Positions 54,665 to 64,000 of a stretch of 64,000 nucleotides of DNA are shown here, piece by piece. The translations under genes were made by a program, and so were the position numbers. The notes under the pieces are model-generated. The model did no database searches, was not told the origin of the DNA, and worked only from the letters and a program-made list of their open reading frames with translations. The DNA comes from Edaphochlamys debaryana (Eukaryota; Chlorophyta; Chlorophyceae; Chlamydomonadales). Every line of letters starts with the position of its first letter. Position 1 is the stretch's first letter. The stretch lies in the NCBI GenBank assembly GCA_016858145.1, contig JAEHOE010000126.1, positions 62,001-126,000 on the forward strand. Reading direction: 5' to 3'.

Positions 54665-56867
54665 CAGGAGAGGAGGATGTGTGGTATGCTCACTAAGCTG
54701 CTGGGACCTGCCGTCGGCTCAGGATGATCACCCGTGGTCGGGGTCGGGCGCCAACGACGCATCACTTCAAGATTCATCCCCTGGCTGGCTCGCCCCCCCA
54801 GGGCGCCAGGGGCTCCTCAACTCCTCATACCTCAGCGGCAGGGCCCAAGAAAGTGACTGATCCCTGTCTTCACCCACCCACCCACCGCTCGGGCGGGCCT
54901 GACTTAACGACAGCATACCCACACGCTTCATGACGTCCAGTTCCACATGCACGAGTGCCCCCCCAAAAAGTACGTACGCAGCTTCCCATACAGTGTGGTG
55001 CCTGAGCTCCCGGGCCTCGTGAGCTGGGTGTACTAAGGTAGAGGTGTGAAGCACCGGCGGAGATGGACAAGCTCAGCCCGACGGGCCACCACACTCTTGA
55101 CGGCTCGCTGACACCTGTGCCCCTACCCGAGCTCAACTTACAGCCAAATCCTCACACAGACAGTCAACATGGCATGCTTGCAATGGTGGTATGAGGCGCA
55201 TGACTCGACACCACATCAGTACACACCCTTCTCCCCTGCGCGCTGGCTGGAATTGGCGGCAGGAGCCATGCATGCTCACCACCTCCCCACGCGCAAGCCA
55301 ACCCTTGCGGTGACACGCATATCATGAGAGCGTTATAACTCTCGCACAACCGCCAACCCTGCTTGCAAACCGCACTCCGACATTTCACCAAACTGCAGCT
55401 AGACAAGTTGGACACACAGGCACGGTGTGCCACCCAGTGTCACCCACATGAGGACAAGTAGTGCGGGAAGTCCATCACGGGAAAGGGGCTTAGCCGAACA
55501 ACCCCCTACCAGACGTTCCCCATGGGCGGACTTCAGCCCCCCGCACATTGTCCACGAACCGTATTGTCTGGGGCCGAGTCCATACCTACAAGAGTAATAT
55601 GTTTGTTGCAACCGGGTACCGGGGCTCGAGGATGTTTGGGGACACGCCACCTGTACCCTAAGACATGGCCAGCCCGTGCACTTTGATGCCTGTGTCGGCC
55701 TGACGGCACCGGACGCGGACGCGGAGGCCCAAAGTCATACAGCTTCCACACACCAGCAGGCACCAGCCTCCAGATACCCTAGCTGCACGGGGTGGCCAGA
55801 CCCGGCTTGCTGCACATTGCAGTGACGCCCTTGCGCCAACTGGGCTTAGCGGACAGCGGTGCTTCAGGCCTCGTTACGAGGTTGCGCCCGCGGCCCGCCA
55901 CCTAGGGCCTGGTCCGAGCCCTCTGCAGGTCCAGTCAGGCGCCGTTCCAGAGCCGCCACGTGGGCCTATCGATAGCTGAGGCATTCTAGTATCCATCGTG
56001 ACAAACGGGGCCCCCTATTGAAGCTCCTCCGGCCAGGGGACCCCCCTATTGCCTTGTGAAGCGGTCCAAGCGCGGCTGGACAAGGGTGCCCCCCCCAGGG
56101 GATCCGATGTTCGAGTTTGGCTCAGCCCTCAGCCCCCCTCCACTACCAGCCCGCACGCAGGCTCACACCCGGCCATAGCATCCGCCTGCTCGGCCCTGTC
56201 CACCTTCTCGCCATTCCCTGCGCCAGGGCGTCTAGTTCCCTTTCCCTGACCTCCTGCAGCCCGTCTGCCGGCCAGCCAGGGCCAGCCATTCGCACTGCTT
56301 GGCACGTCGCTGTCGGCCAGCCCAAAGCGCTTGATACGCTGCACTATCAACCCCCATTTCGACCGCAGACAGGCAGCGCATCACCATATCCAGGAGCGCG
56401 GATGCTGTACGGCAACGCGTCCGCGTGTGTCGCAGCATGCCGTGGAGTACTCGCCACCCAAGAGTCAGCCACGGGTGCGGGTGTGGGTGTGGGTGTGGGT
56501 GTGCTGAAGAGAACAAGAATAGAGCGAGCAGCAGGATGGTCAAAGGGCGAAGGCAGCCCCGGCTTAAGATGTGGACACTTGTGTCCCCTCGCAGCATGCT
56601 GTGCACCCGTCCCCCGCCCCCCGGTCCCCCCTCCTTTCCCCCCGCTGCACCGGCTGCACAGACAAGACACAGCAGCGAAAGGGGAGGCGAGAGCTTAGCA
56701 GCAGCGAGAGCAGAGGTGCTGTACGGCAGTACGGCAGCATGTCGCCCCGGCCTCAACTTGGAGCACTCGCCACCCCACAACCATAGTTTTGCTGTAGTCG
56801 ATCGCTCTCCTCCATCCCCACCACATACTCCCACCGTGCACCACTTCCTTTACAAGCTCAGCAAGAA
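54665..56867. other. Gene-poor region upstream of ELIP
   Basis: No exon is supported. Two copies of a CCCCCTATTG motif occur near 56.01 and 56.04 kb, and a GTGTGG microsatellite lies at about 56477-56502. The last few hundred bases should hold the ELIP promoter; no specific element can be named with confidence. Confidence 0.45.
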
Positions 56868-58304
56868 ATGGCCGCTCTCCAGGTGCGACCACAATTGCAA
56901 GCATGGTCTCGGCGAGACGTGTTCGCAAACTTCTCCCCGGGTTGGCTGGTTGCAGGTGTCGCGTACTGCCCCCTTCCGGGCTCAGCGGCCAGCGCGGTCA
57001 GCGGTTGTGGTTCGCGCTGCCGCCCAGAAGAACCTTCGCCCGCTAACCTGGCCGAAGGACAACGAGACTATCCGCGATGTCTTCGCCTTCGGAGGCTCTG
57101 CCCCCGAGGTGCGACGAGCAGCGTGTGGCTCGGGAAGCATCTCCTGCGATGCTGCTGCGTGCACGCGCTTGCCGTGGACACACCTGATCCGTCTAGAGGG
57201 CAGCTTGCGAAAGCGTCCTGGGGGCTCGCAGGATTGGCGTATGGTGTGTGGCACACAATCGCACAGGAGCTTGCGGCGCTCGAACCCACTCACAACCCAG
57301 ATGCAGCTTAGCCCTGAGCGGAGGTCTTGTGCGTGATACTACATCTCGCGGTTAGCTATCAGGCGGGGTTGCAGCTGCCGGGAGTTTCACCACCACGCGC
57401 TGCCCGAAGGCTTGCTCACCTGTCACCCCTGCCCCCTGTGCCTGCAGCGTGTGAACGGCCGCATGGCCATGATCGGGTTCGTCAGGTGGGCCAGGCACGC
57501 AGCTCTGTGCTTCTGCCACGGATGCTAGTTAGGAGTCCCCTGTTGTTGTCATCCCTCGAGCCCCTACCTGAAAACCCCATCCCACGTTCCTCCACTGCCC
57601 AGCATCCTCGGCCCTGAGATTGCGAAGAAGCAGCCTGTGCTGGAGCAGATGGGCGACGCCTGGTTCGGCATCATCCTGTTCTCGCTCACGATCAGCCTCG
57701 CCTCGATCCTGCCCAAGCTGGTCAGCGGCATCCCCCTCAGCGAGCTGAACGCCGCTGCCACCTCGGAGAACCTCAAGGTGCGGGCGTGTGCCTGCTCTGC
57801 CCGTTGCGGCTTGTCGCCTACTAGCACTGGACAAGCGCAGCTGCGAGCCGCTGAGATGGCGCATGGGGCCGTAGGGGAACGGGCATGCTGCTGCGGCACT
57901 CTTTGTGGCCAGTCGCCTGGGAGCAGTTGCGCTGACAAAAGTGCGAATCGCAGAGGGTGCAACGGGCAGAAACACCACGATCTACAGTAGCGGCTGTTCG
58001 GTGCGCTCATGCCTTCTGTTGCCCCTCACCATATGGCTGCAGGGCGACGGCATCCAGGCCGCCCTCGGTCTGTTCGACACCAACGTCGAGCTCTGGTCGG
58101 GCCGCCTGGCCATGGTGAGGGGGAAGTCGGGGGCCGGGGCGGAGGCCGTGCGGGTGAGCAGTCGGGTCCATCAGCCACTCAAGTTGCCGGTCCTGGCGTG
58201 CAGTTGCCGAGACCCTGTGTCCGCTTCGTTGCCCTCCGCAGCTGGGCTTTTCTGGCCTGATCCTGATCGAGGCCCTCGCCAAGGGCGGCGACTCGTTCTT
58301 CTGA
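56868..58304 (+). CDS. Early light-inducible protein (ELIP), thylakoid three-helix LHC-superfamily protein
   Basis: Exons 56868-56882 (only MAALQ), 56956-57108, 57448-57485, 57603-57777, 58043-58114 and 58242-58304 close in frame to 171 residues. The N-terminus is a short Ala/Arg-rich chloroplast transit peptide (to about residue 28). Helix I begins NGRMAMIGFVS and helix III ELWSGRLAMLGFSGLILIEA; both carry the LHC chlorophyll-binding core (Gly-Arg-Met/Leu-Ala-Met) with the Asn/Glu ligands expected for ELIPs. Helix II lies in the AWFGIILFSLTISLASIL stretch. ELIPs accumulate in thylakoids under high light and are thought to bind free chlorophyll and dissipate excess energy. The length is typical. 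The gene converges with the ANTH gene downstream. Confidence 0.9.
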
Positions 58305-58657
58305 GCGGCTCGGCGTGGAGCTCTGGAGCTGAGGATACCTAGGGGAGACATGTGTGGCTTCGAAGGAGGGATCCGCGCATGGATACGGCCGACATGGGCA
58401 GCGTGGAGCTGCAAACGATTTTGCTGAGGGGGGAATAGGGCAGGCGCCGAGATGAGAGGCCAGGTGGCCAAGGAGGTGCCGCTGCTGGAAAGTGAGTGAG
58501 TGTCGAGGTGCTCAAACAGAGCGCAAACAGGTTTTGCAAGGATGCAAGGATGGGTGTTGTTGGTCTGTGGGCACCGCGGATTGAGTGGCGGCATGCGCCC
58601 GTGAAAGGGAAAGGCGCATTTGAGGGCCGATTGGCTACTGGGGACACGCATGACAGA

Positions 58658-58662
58658 TGTAA
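58658..58662 (+). terminator. Putative TGTAA polyadenylation signal of ELIP
   Basis: TGTAA occurs about 355 bases after the ELIP stop codon, in CAGATGTAAGTTTC. It would give a fairly long but normal 3' UTR. Confidence 0.45.
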
Positions 58663-59239
58663 GTTTCAGACCTGCGCAACCATCCGTGTCTCCGTGGGCA
58701 TGACGGGCACAGCGCGGCCAGACCACATCGCCGTGTCAGCTGCTTTCACCCCTTGCAACCTAACTGCAGACCCTGCTTCAAGTGCTTCTTGCGCGTTAGG
58801 TAGCCGACGATCTGTCCGACACCTCAATGCTCCCCTATTCGACAGGCCCACTGCTGCTCGTATCACCTAGTCGTCTCAGAATCGCGACCAGTGCTTCCAG
58901 TCCCTCCACCCCGTGACCATCTGCGACCCACGCCCTATGCCACAACCAAGCGGAATCCGCTCCGTTGATGTCTGCAAACCCCATGTCCATGCGTGGTGCC
59001 CTTGCATAGGGTTGCCCTCTCGGTCGCCCGCAGGTCATCAGTCAGTGAGCCACCGGCCAGAGAACAGCCCCACCCCAGTCTGAACGCCAGGAAGGCCCCC
59101 CCAGTAGCTCGCTAGCCGACCCCCAGAGTCACCCTCCGGCCAACCGACCACCACAGCCGCCGCCCCCATGCCTGGGGCAGCTCTGCGCCATATTGCTTTC
59201 GTCTCCCGCCCGCATCGCCCCACCCCAAGCGCCCGCGAG
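58663..59239. other. Convergent intergenic region, ELIP / ANTH
   Basis: This holds the 3' flanks of both genes. No further gene, RNA or notable repeat is seen. Confidence 0.5.
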
Positions 59240-59293
59240 CCCCTTCAGGAGAGGCCGCCCGGCGAGCCCCTTCAGAAGAGGCCGCCCGGCGAG
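59240..59293. repeat. 27-base tandem duplication across the ANTH stop codon
   Basis: CCCCTTCAGGAGAGGCCGCC plus CGGCGAG (59240-59266) is repeated at 59267-59293 with one change. On the minus strand each unit encodes SPGGL then a Phe or Ser codon and TGA, so the second copy lies just after the stop. Confidence 0.85.
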
Positions 59294-62200
59294 CCACCAC
59301 CGTTGGGTGGAGCGCCAACGGCCCTCATGGGCTGCTGCGTGGCCGGCGCCTGCGGCTTGCCGAACAGGTCCACCGAGAGGTCCATCAGCGGGTCCGCGGG
59401 CTTCTTCAGGTTGTACCCGCCCACCTGCTGCGTCACCACCTGCTGGGCGCCCGCCCACGCGCCCGCCGCCGCGGGAGCAGCGCCCGTGGGCCCGCCGAAG
59501 GGGTTGGCCTGCGCCGCCGGTGCGGCGCCATATGGGTTGGTCGGCGACGGTGCTGCGCCGCCCGGTGAGCCGAAGGGGTTGGCCGCCGGCGCGGCGCCGC
59601 CCGGTGACCCGAACGGGTTGGCAAATCCTGCCGGCGCGGGCTGCTGGGCAGGCGGCGGGGGCATCGCGGGGGCCGCGGGCGAAGGCTGGTACGCGGGCGG
59701 CTGAGCGGGCGGCGGCACGGCCGGCGGCGGCGCGGCCGCGAAGGCGTTGGCAGGGGCGGCGCCCTGCGCCGGGGTCGGCATGTGTGGCGCAACCGTGGCA
59801 TGCGTGGCAGGGTTGGCGAAGGGGTTGAATGGCGCCGCTGGCGCGTGCTGCTGGGCCGCCGGAGGCGCGGCAGGCGGCACGCCAAAGGCGTTGCCCGCCC
59901 CGAAGGCCGCATCGCTGAAGGCGCTCGGGGACGGGCCCCCCTGCGGCGATGGCAGGGCGTGCTGCTGAGGCGGTGGCGCTGCGGCAACCGGGGCTGGCGG
60001 GAAGGCGGCCTGCTGGCCGTACGAGTAGGGCGGCGGCGCACCCGGGTAGGCGCCGCCCGGTGGCGGCATCGGAGCACCGGCCGGGGCCTGCGCAGCCGGA
60101 TGTTGGCCAGCGGGCGCTCCCGAGAAGCTTGCGAATGGATCAAAGGCGGCTGGTGGCCCGGCAGGTGGCTGCGGCGCGCCGGAGTATGGCGCCGGCGGCG
60201 GCGGGGCGCCGGGGTAAGGCGCTCCCGGGTACGGCGCCGGCGCCGACGGGGGCGGCATGCCCGGGTAGCCGGCGGGCGAGGCCGCCGAGACCGGTGCGGC
60301 GGCGGCGGTGGGCGGGGCTCCCGCGGCGCTGACGTTGAGGGACTCGAAGCCGCCGAGCAGGTCCACCATGGGGGCTGGCTGAGGCGGGGTCGCGGTGTCC
60401 GGGGACGTGGGCCCGCTGGACGGGTCCTTGATGGGGCCTCCCACCACCAGGCGGGGAGCCGTGCCACCTGCGGGTCACCAGCAGAGACTCTTACTGTCTT
60501 AGCCACCCCATCTCCGCAATGAGACTCGCATGGCGGAAGTGGGTCAAGCGCGACGCTGGCTGCACGCTGGCTGCACGCCCCCCCACACAACCCCGTTGCT
60601 TCGGGCTTTCGGGTTTGCTTGGTGCTTCTTCCTCGCGGCCTGTCTGCCCATGACTGCTCTAATACTTATCACACGCCGACCCTACGCATCCTAAACACAA
60701 CCCATTTCCATGCCTGGCCCCGCCCATCCTGCTCCCGCACCCACCCAGCGCAGGGGACGTGGCCGTGCCGGTGCGGCCTCCCGAGCCCGCACGGGCCGCG
60801 CTGGCCTTAGCCGCCTCCACGGTCTGAGCAAGGGACAGAAATTAAACGCGCATGTGAAGCGATTAATAACATGTATGAATGCACCGGCCTGCGACATAGA
60901 CCCACTTTCCTTGTGCAAAGGGCACCAGGCCCCCACAAGCGCTAAGAGCTGCCTTACCGAGGCCCCAACCCGTTCCTTGCCCCCACCTTGGGCGCGTCCT
61001 TCACGTAGTCCTCCAGCGTGGTCAGGAAGTCCGCCGGCAGCGGCTGATGGGCGCACGTGAGGGCAGCGGTGCAGGTGGGCATGTGGGTTGGGGGCAAGTG
61101 GTGGTGCGTGATCTGGGTTGGGCTGTGCAGCGCTGTGCTAGGCTCGGCACACTAGCTTGAACCTCGGTGCCCTTCTGTGTGACTCCTTCATTTGGCCAAC
61201 CCTGCCCTATGCCTTGACCCATCCGTCCTTCTAGCCCCAAGCCAGCTGCCATGCAATTGCAAACACCAGGTGAGACAGTATTGCTGGCGTTCAAATTCCC
61301 GTTCATTATCATGCCCACCTGCACGGACGGGAACTGCACAGCCCCCCGCAGAGGTGGGATGGCTCCGATGGAGCCCACAAAGGCATTGAGCTTCTCGTTG
61401 ACTGCCAGGTTCTCCTTCACCAGCTCCACGCCCTGAACATCAAGCGACGGTGAGAAGTGGGCCAGGTAAAAGGGTGCACGAGCCCGGGGCCTGACAAGCA
61501 CACCGTAGCATGCCAAGCCGCGTGATCAAGGTCCCACATGCAGCACTACTTTCTCCCCAGCAGCCCCAGTAGCGCTCATAGACTCAGAACATCTCTCATC
61601 ACGTGGCGCTAGATCAACCTTACCGTACCTTCAGCGCATCTCCTCGGTCCATCTCGAAGAAGCGGTCTACCAGGTTCAGCACGCCCTCGCACACCACCTT
61701 GTACACCGAGCGCAGCTCCTTCAGCACCTGTCGAGGCGTAGGGTATGCATCAGGCGTCACGAGTCAGTGCAGAGGGTGCAGGGCTGTGAGCGGGACGTTT
61801 AGGGGCTAGACCCCACGGCTACCAACCCCTCACTACCCGTGAACCCTGCCCTCCCCTCACTCCGCCCTACCAGGGAGCAGGCAAACAGGGCAACCTCGTT
61901 GGCCTGGGCGGCCCCCTCAGGCACACAGCTGACCAGGCGGCTCAGTAGCCGCTGCACGGACGGCAGGTGCTCCAGCAGCTCCGCGGAGGAGCAGCTCTTC
62001 AGCTTGGACTCCCGGTTCTCCAGCCCCTGGTCCTGCTCCGGGTCGAACTTCATGGTCCGGAAGACGGCGAGACGCTCGTCGAGGTAAAGGCTGTAGACGC
62101 GGATCCAGGCGGACAGGTCCCACGTCTCCTTGGTGGTGTGGTCCGCAAACGACTCCAGGCGCAACATGCGATGGTGACCGGTCCGCTCCGCGTAGCGCAG

Positions 62201-62554
62201 GAGCTCCTCCTGGAAGCTGGGGTCCGTCTCACGCATCAGCCGGTGGAAGACGACCAGCGTCTTCAGCGTAACGAGCCAGGCCTTGGGGTTCTCCTCAAGG
62301 CGCTTGGCGAGCCCATGAATAACATAGTTCACCGTCTGCCGCGGCGAGGACGCTGTGCACGCGAGCTTGAGCGTCCGCACGTGCTTCTCTTTGGGCACCA
62401 CCTCGTCCTGCAGTGTCGCCTTGATGATCGCCACGTCCAGCGCTGCGCTCTCCTCGCCCCTCAGCTTGGCCGACCCGACGGCCATCTTGTCATTGATCAT
62501 GCCCATGAGGGCCTTAGTCTTGTACTTGGCTTCCTGTTTCTGTTGCGGGTCCAT
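59272..62554 (-). CDS. ANTH-domain clathrin assembly protein (AP180/CALM type)
   Basis: Minus-strand exons 62554-61871, 61727-61629, 61432-61319, 61043-60987, 60823-60745 and 60467-59272 close in frame to 742 residues. The exon at 60823-60745 is needed to shift phase for the last exon. Residues 1 to about 310 form the ANTH domain: the N-terminal helix with basic residues (KQEAKYKTKALMGMINDKM), then KATLQDEVVPKEKHVRTL, which carries the phosphoinositide-binding lysine/His cluster, and WLVTLKTLVVFHRLMRE. The C-terminal 400 residues are disordered, Pro/Ala/Gly-rich, with several NPF motifs (EH-domain binding) in NPFGSPGGAAP repeats and LMDLSVDLF, a likely clathrin or adaptor box. The protein should recruit clathrin to PI(4,5)P2-rich plasma membrane during endocytosis. 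The start ATG lies in the first conserved helix. Confidence 0.92.
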
Positions 62555-63393
62555 GGCGCTGCTTGTCCTCCCGCGAGCCCGTCAAGGCTGAGATATGATC
62601 TTTCGACACGAAGCTACGCTAGGAGTGCTGGTTGGAGGTGTGAGCGGACTCGTCGCCCAGCAAATTGCACAGGTCCTGCTAGCAGCGACGGGTCATAGAC
62701 CCTCGCTCGTCAACTTCCGTTGCTTGCGCGCCCCGTTGCAGCTGTGGCCTGTGCCAACCTACTGGTTACTATTGTGGAGCCAAGCACGCAAGCGGCGTGC
62801 GGCGTTCGCGAGAGCGCGGCGACGGAGGACGGACGTCGCCGTGGCTGCTTCCGCCGCGATCCGGAGATGGATCCGGTCGGCCAGCGACAGCTGTCAGGGC
62901 TCTCACGACGGCTTTCGTGCCCGCCCCCACCTCGCCCCAGCCACTTCTACACGCAGTCAGACGCTCGGCGCATTCAACTTGTGTGACTCGCCCTCCGCCC
63001 TTTCAACCCCGTGCGACCTGTCCATCCTCACATCTCCCTCTCCTCCCCCATCTCCTCCGTCACGATGCGCGTCCCGGACTCCCGGTCGTCCCGTGCTTGA
63101 CAAGCTTGCTTGACCCCCGTACCCTCGTACAACCGCAATCGTACCACAACCTGGCATTGTCCACGAACGCCTGTTTGAACACCACCATCCCACGGCGGGG
63201 AAGGTGGCGTGACTGGCGTCAGGGTCAAAGCCCCACCCGTCAAGAGCGTGCTTGCCCAGTTCCCTCGCCATCGATCCCAGCTTCGCATGAAGGCAGCCCT
63301 CCGCTCCCGCCGGCGCCGTCAGGTCACGCTTGTACCCACTTGCCACACAAGCTGTCCAGTGTCCACGCCTCCCCTCTCTTCGTACCCAACCAG
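62555..63393. other. ANTH promoter side and unresolved upstream part of the last gene
   Basis: The region upstream of the ANTH ATG should hold its 5' UTR and promoter. An open frame from ATG 62595 on the plus strand starts only 40 bases away and is probably chance. Upstream exons of the gene ending at 63780 may be here but none can be joined with confidence. Confidence 0.4.
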
Positions 63394-63780
63394 CCGGGGG
63401 CAGGGCCGTTGGGGGGGGGGGAGGTGGGCGAGGGGGCGGTTGCGCCGGGGTGCCTGGCCGTGGACGCGGGTCGTGGATTTGACAGGGCCCGCGCGCCAGG
63501 CCGGCGAGCTCGCGGCCAGGGGGAGGAGGAGGAGGAGGCGGCAGAGGGCGAACTGTCGCTGCCCGGGGCGAGGGTGGGGGCGCGGCCGTGCCGCGCGTGC
63601 CACAAGCAACTCTTCCACGGCACCGACAAGCGGCTGTGCGCCCAGCGGCAGGCGACGCGCAGCTGGGCCCGCTGCGACGGCTGCTGCGACGGCTGCACGC
63701 GCGGCAAGCAGCTGGAGGAGACGGAGTCGGAGTCGGAGGGCGAGGAGGCCGGGGACGAGGCTGAGGAGGCTGAGGAGTGA
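63394..63780 (+). CDS. C-terminal exon of an unrecognised Cys-containing protein with acidic tail
   Basis: After an acceptor-like CCCTCTCTTCGTACCCAACCAG, an open frame runs to TGA at 63778-63780. It encodes a Gly/Arg-rich lead, an acidic EGEEEEEAAEGE patch, then RPCRACHKQLFHGTDKRLCA and WARCDGCCDGC, and an acidic tail (ESESEGEEAGDEAEEAEE). The CxxC, HG and CxGCCxGC pattern suggests a zinc-binding module. The Glu/Ser codon pattern supports plus-strand coding. The family is not recognised and the 5' part is missing. A run of ten G near 63411-63421 makes the frame at the exon start sensitive to sequencing error. Confidence 0.4.
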   Translation, partial: PGAGPLGGGEVGEGAVAPGCLAVDAGRGFDRARAPGRRARGQGEEEEEAAEGELSLPGARVGARPCRACHKQLFHGTDKRLCAQRQATRSWARCDGCCDGCTRGKQLEETESESEGEEAGDEAEEAEE

Positions 63781-64000
63781 GAAGTTGACTCTCTTCCCCC
63801 GGCGCGGGGCCCGGCGCCCGCGCCCTCCCCTTGCCCCATCCAGCCAGTGCTGAGGGTGTTACCGGGTCTACAGCGTGCGCTGTGCGCTTCCTGGGGAGGC
63901 ATGAAGCGCTCCGGACCGTGGCTGCCAGCACTGGCGGCGCCCGGCATTCACACCCAAGCTCTTGGGCCCGCCACTTGGGATCCCTGTTGCCCTGCTTCCC

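Noticed and set aside
50700..54700. A complete LTR retrotransposon
   Set aside because: No paired long direct repeats and no gag, protease, integrase or reverse-transcriptase motifs were found in any frame; only repeat-rich non-coding features remain.
62595..63113. Open frame beginning with a hydrophobic LGVLVGGVSGLVAQQIAQ stretch, faintly Mpv17-like
   Set aside because: It starts 40 bases from the divergent ANTH start codon, loses hydrophobicity and codon bias quickly, and has no supporting second motif.
1..64000. CRISPR arrays, bacterial operons, rRNA or tRNA genes
   Set aside because: No regularly spaced repeats, Shine-Dalgarno-led gene runs, rRNA segments or foldable tRNAs were seen. 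The window is intron-rich eukaryotic nuclear DNA.

Overview
This is nuclear DNA from a GC-rich green alga, most likely a volvocine or Chlamydomonas-type member of the Chlamydomonadales. The signs are many short spliceosomal introns of the form GTGAG...CAG, strong C/G third-position bias (CTG, GCC, AAG), Ala/Gly/Pro-rich linkers, TGTAA polyadenylation signals and an early light-inducible chlorophyll-binding protein. I cannot name the species. Gene models were built by hand by requiring splice sites, reading phase and protein-family motifs to agree; every multi-exon model marked as solid closes in frame across all junctions.

Layout. 0.1-12.4 kb: two copies of an unrecognised Pro/Ala-rich gene (second copy lacks the 5' part) flank a truncated ankyrin-repeat fragment, a patch of dispersed repeats and a berberine-bridge-type FAD oxidase gene. 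13.1-15.3 kb (minus): plastid-targeted chlorophyllase-like alpha/beta hydrolase with a membrane tail. 17.0-21.5 kb (minus): ATG1/ULK autophagy kinase. 24.6-28.0 kb (plus): DUF3700-type (class-II glutamine amidotransferase fold) protein. 29.1-29.6 kb: a small spliced gene of unknown function. 29.7-50.7 kb: three paralogous single-pass receptor-like protein kinases, A on plus and B and C on minus, so that A and B converge and B and C are in tandem. 50.7-56.9 kb: gene-poor, repeat-bearing DNA. 56.9-58.3 kb (plus): ELIP. 59.3-62.6 kb (minus): ANTH-domain (AP180/CALM) clathrin adaptor. The end of a Cys-containing, acidic-tailed protein closes the window.

The most interesting element is the receptor-kinase cluster. 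Three genes share 21-23 exons with the same phases, a novel-looking secreted ectodomain, one membrane helix and a complete kinase domain, and include an 18-nt micro-exon that supplies part of the activation segment. Copy B appears to use GC instead of GT splice donors at two places where its sisters use GT. The second notable signal is the near-perfect identity of exon 3 between the two copies of the 0.1-12.4 kb gene although their introns are unrelated, which suggests gene conversion. Otherwise the genes are ordinary unlinked housekeeping, stress and plastid functions (autophagy, endocytosis, photoprotection), as expected in a eukaryotic chromosome.
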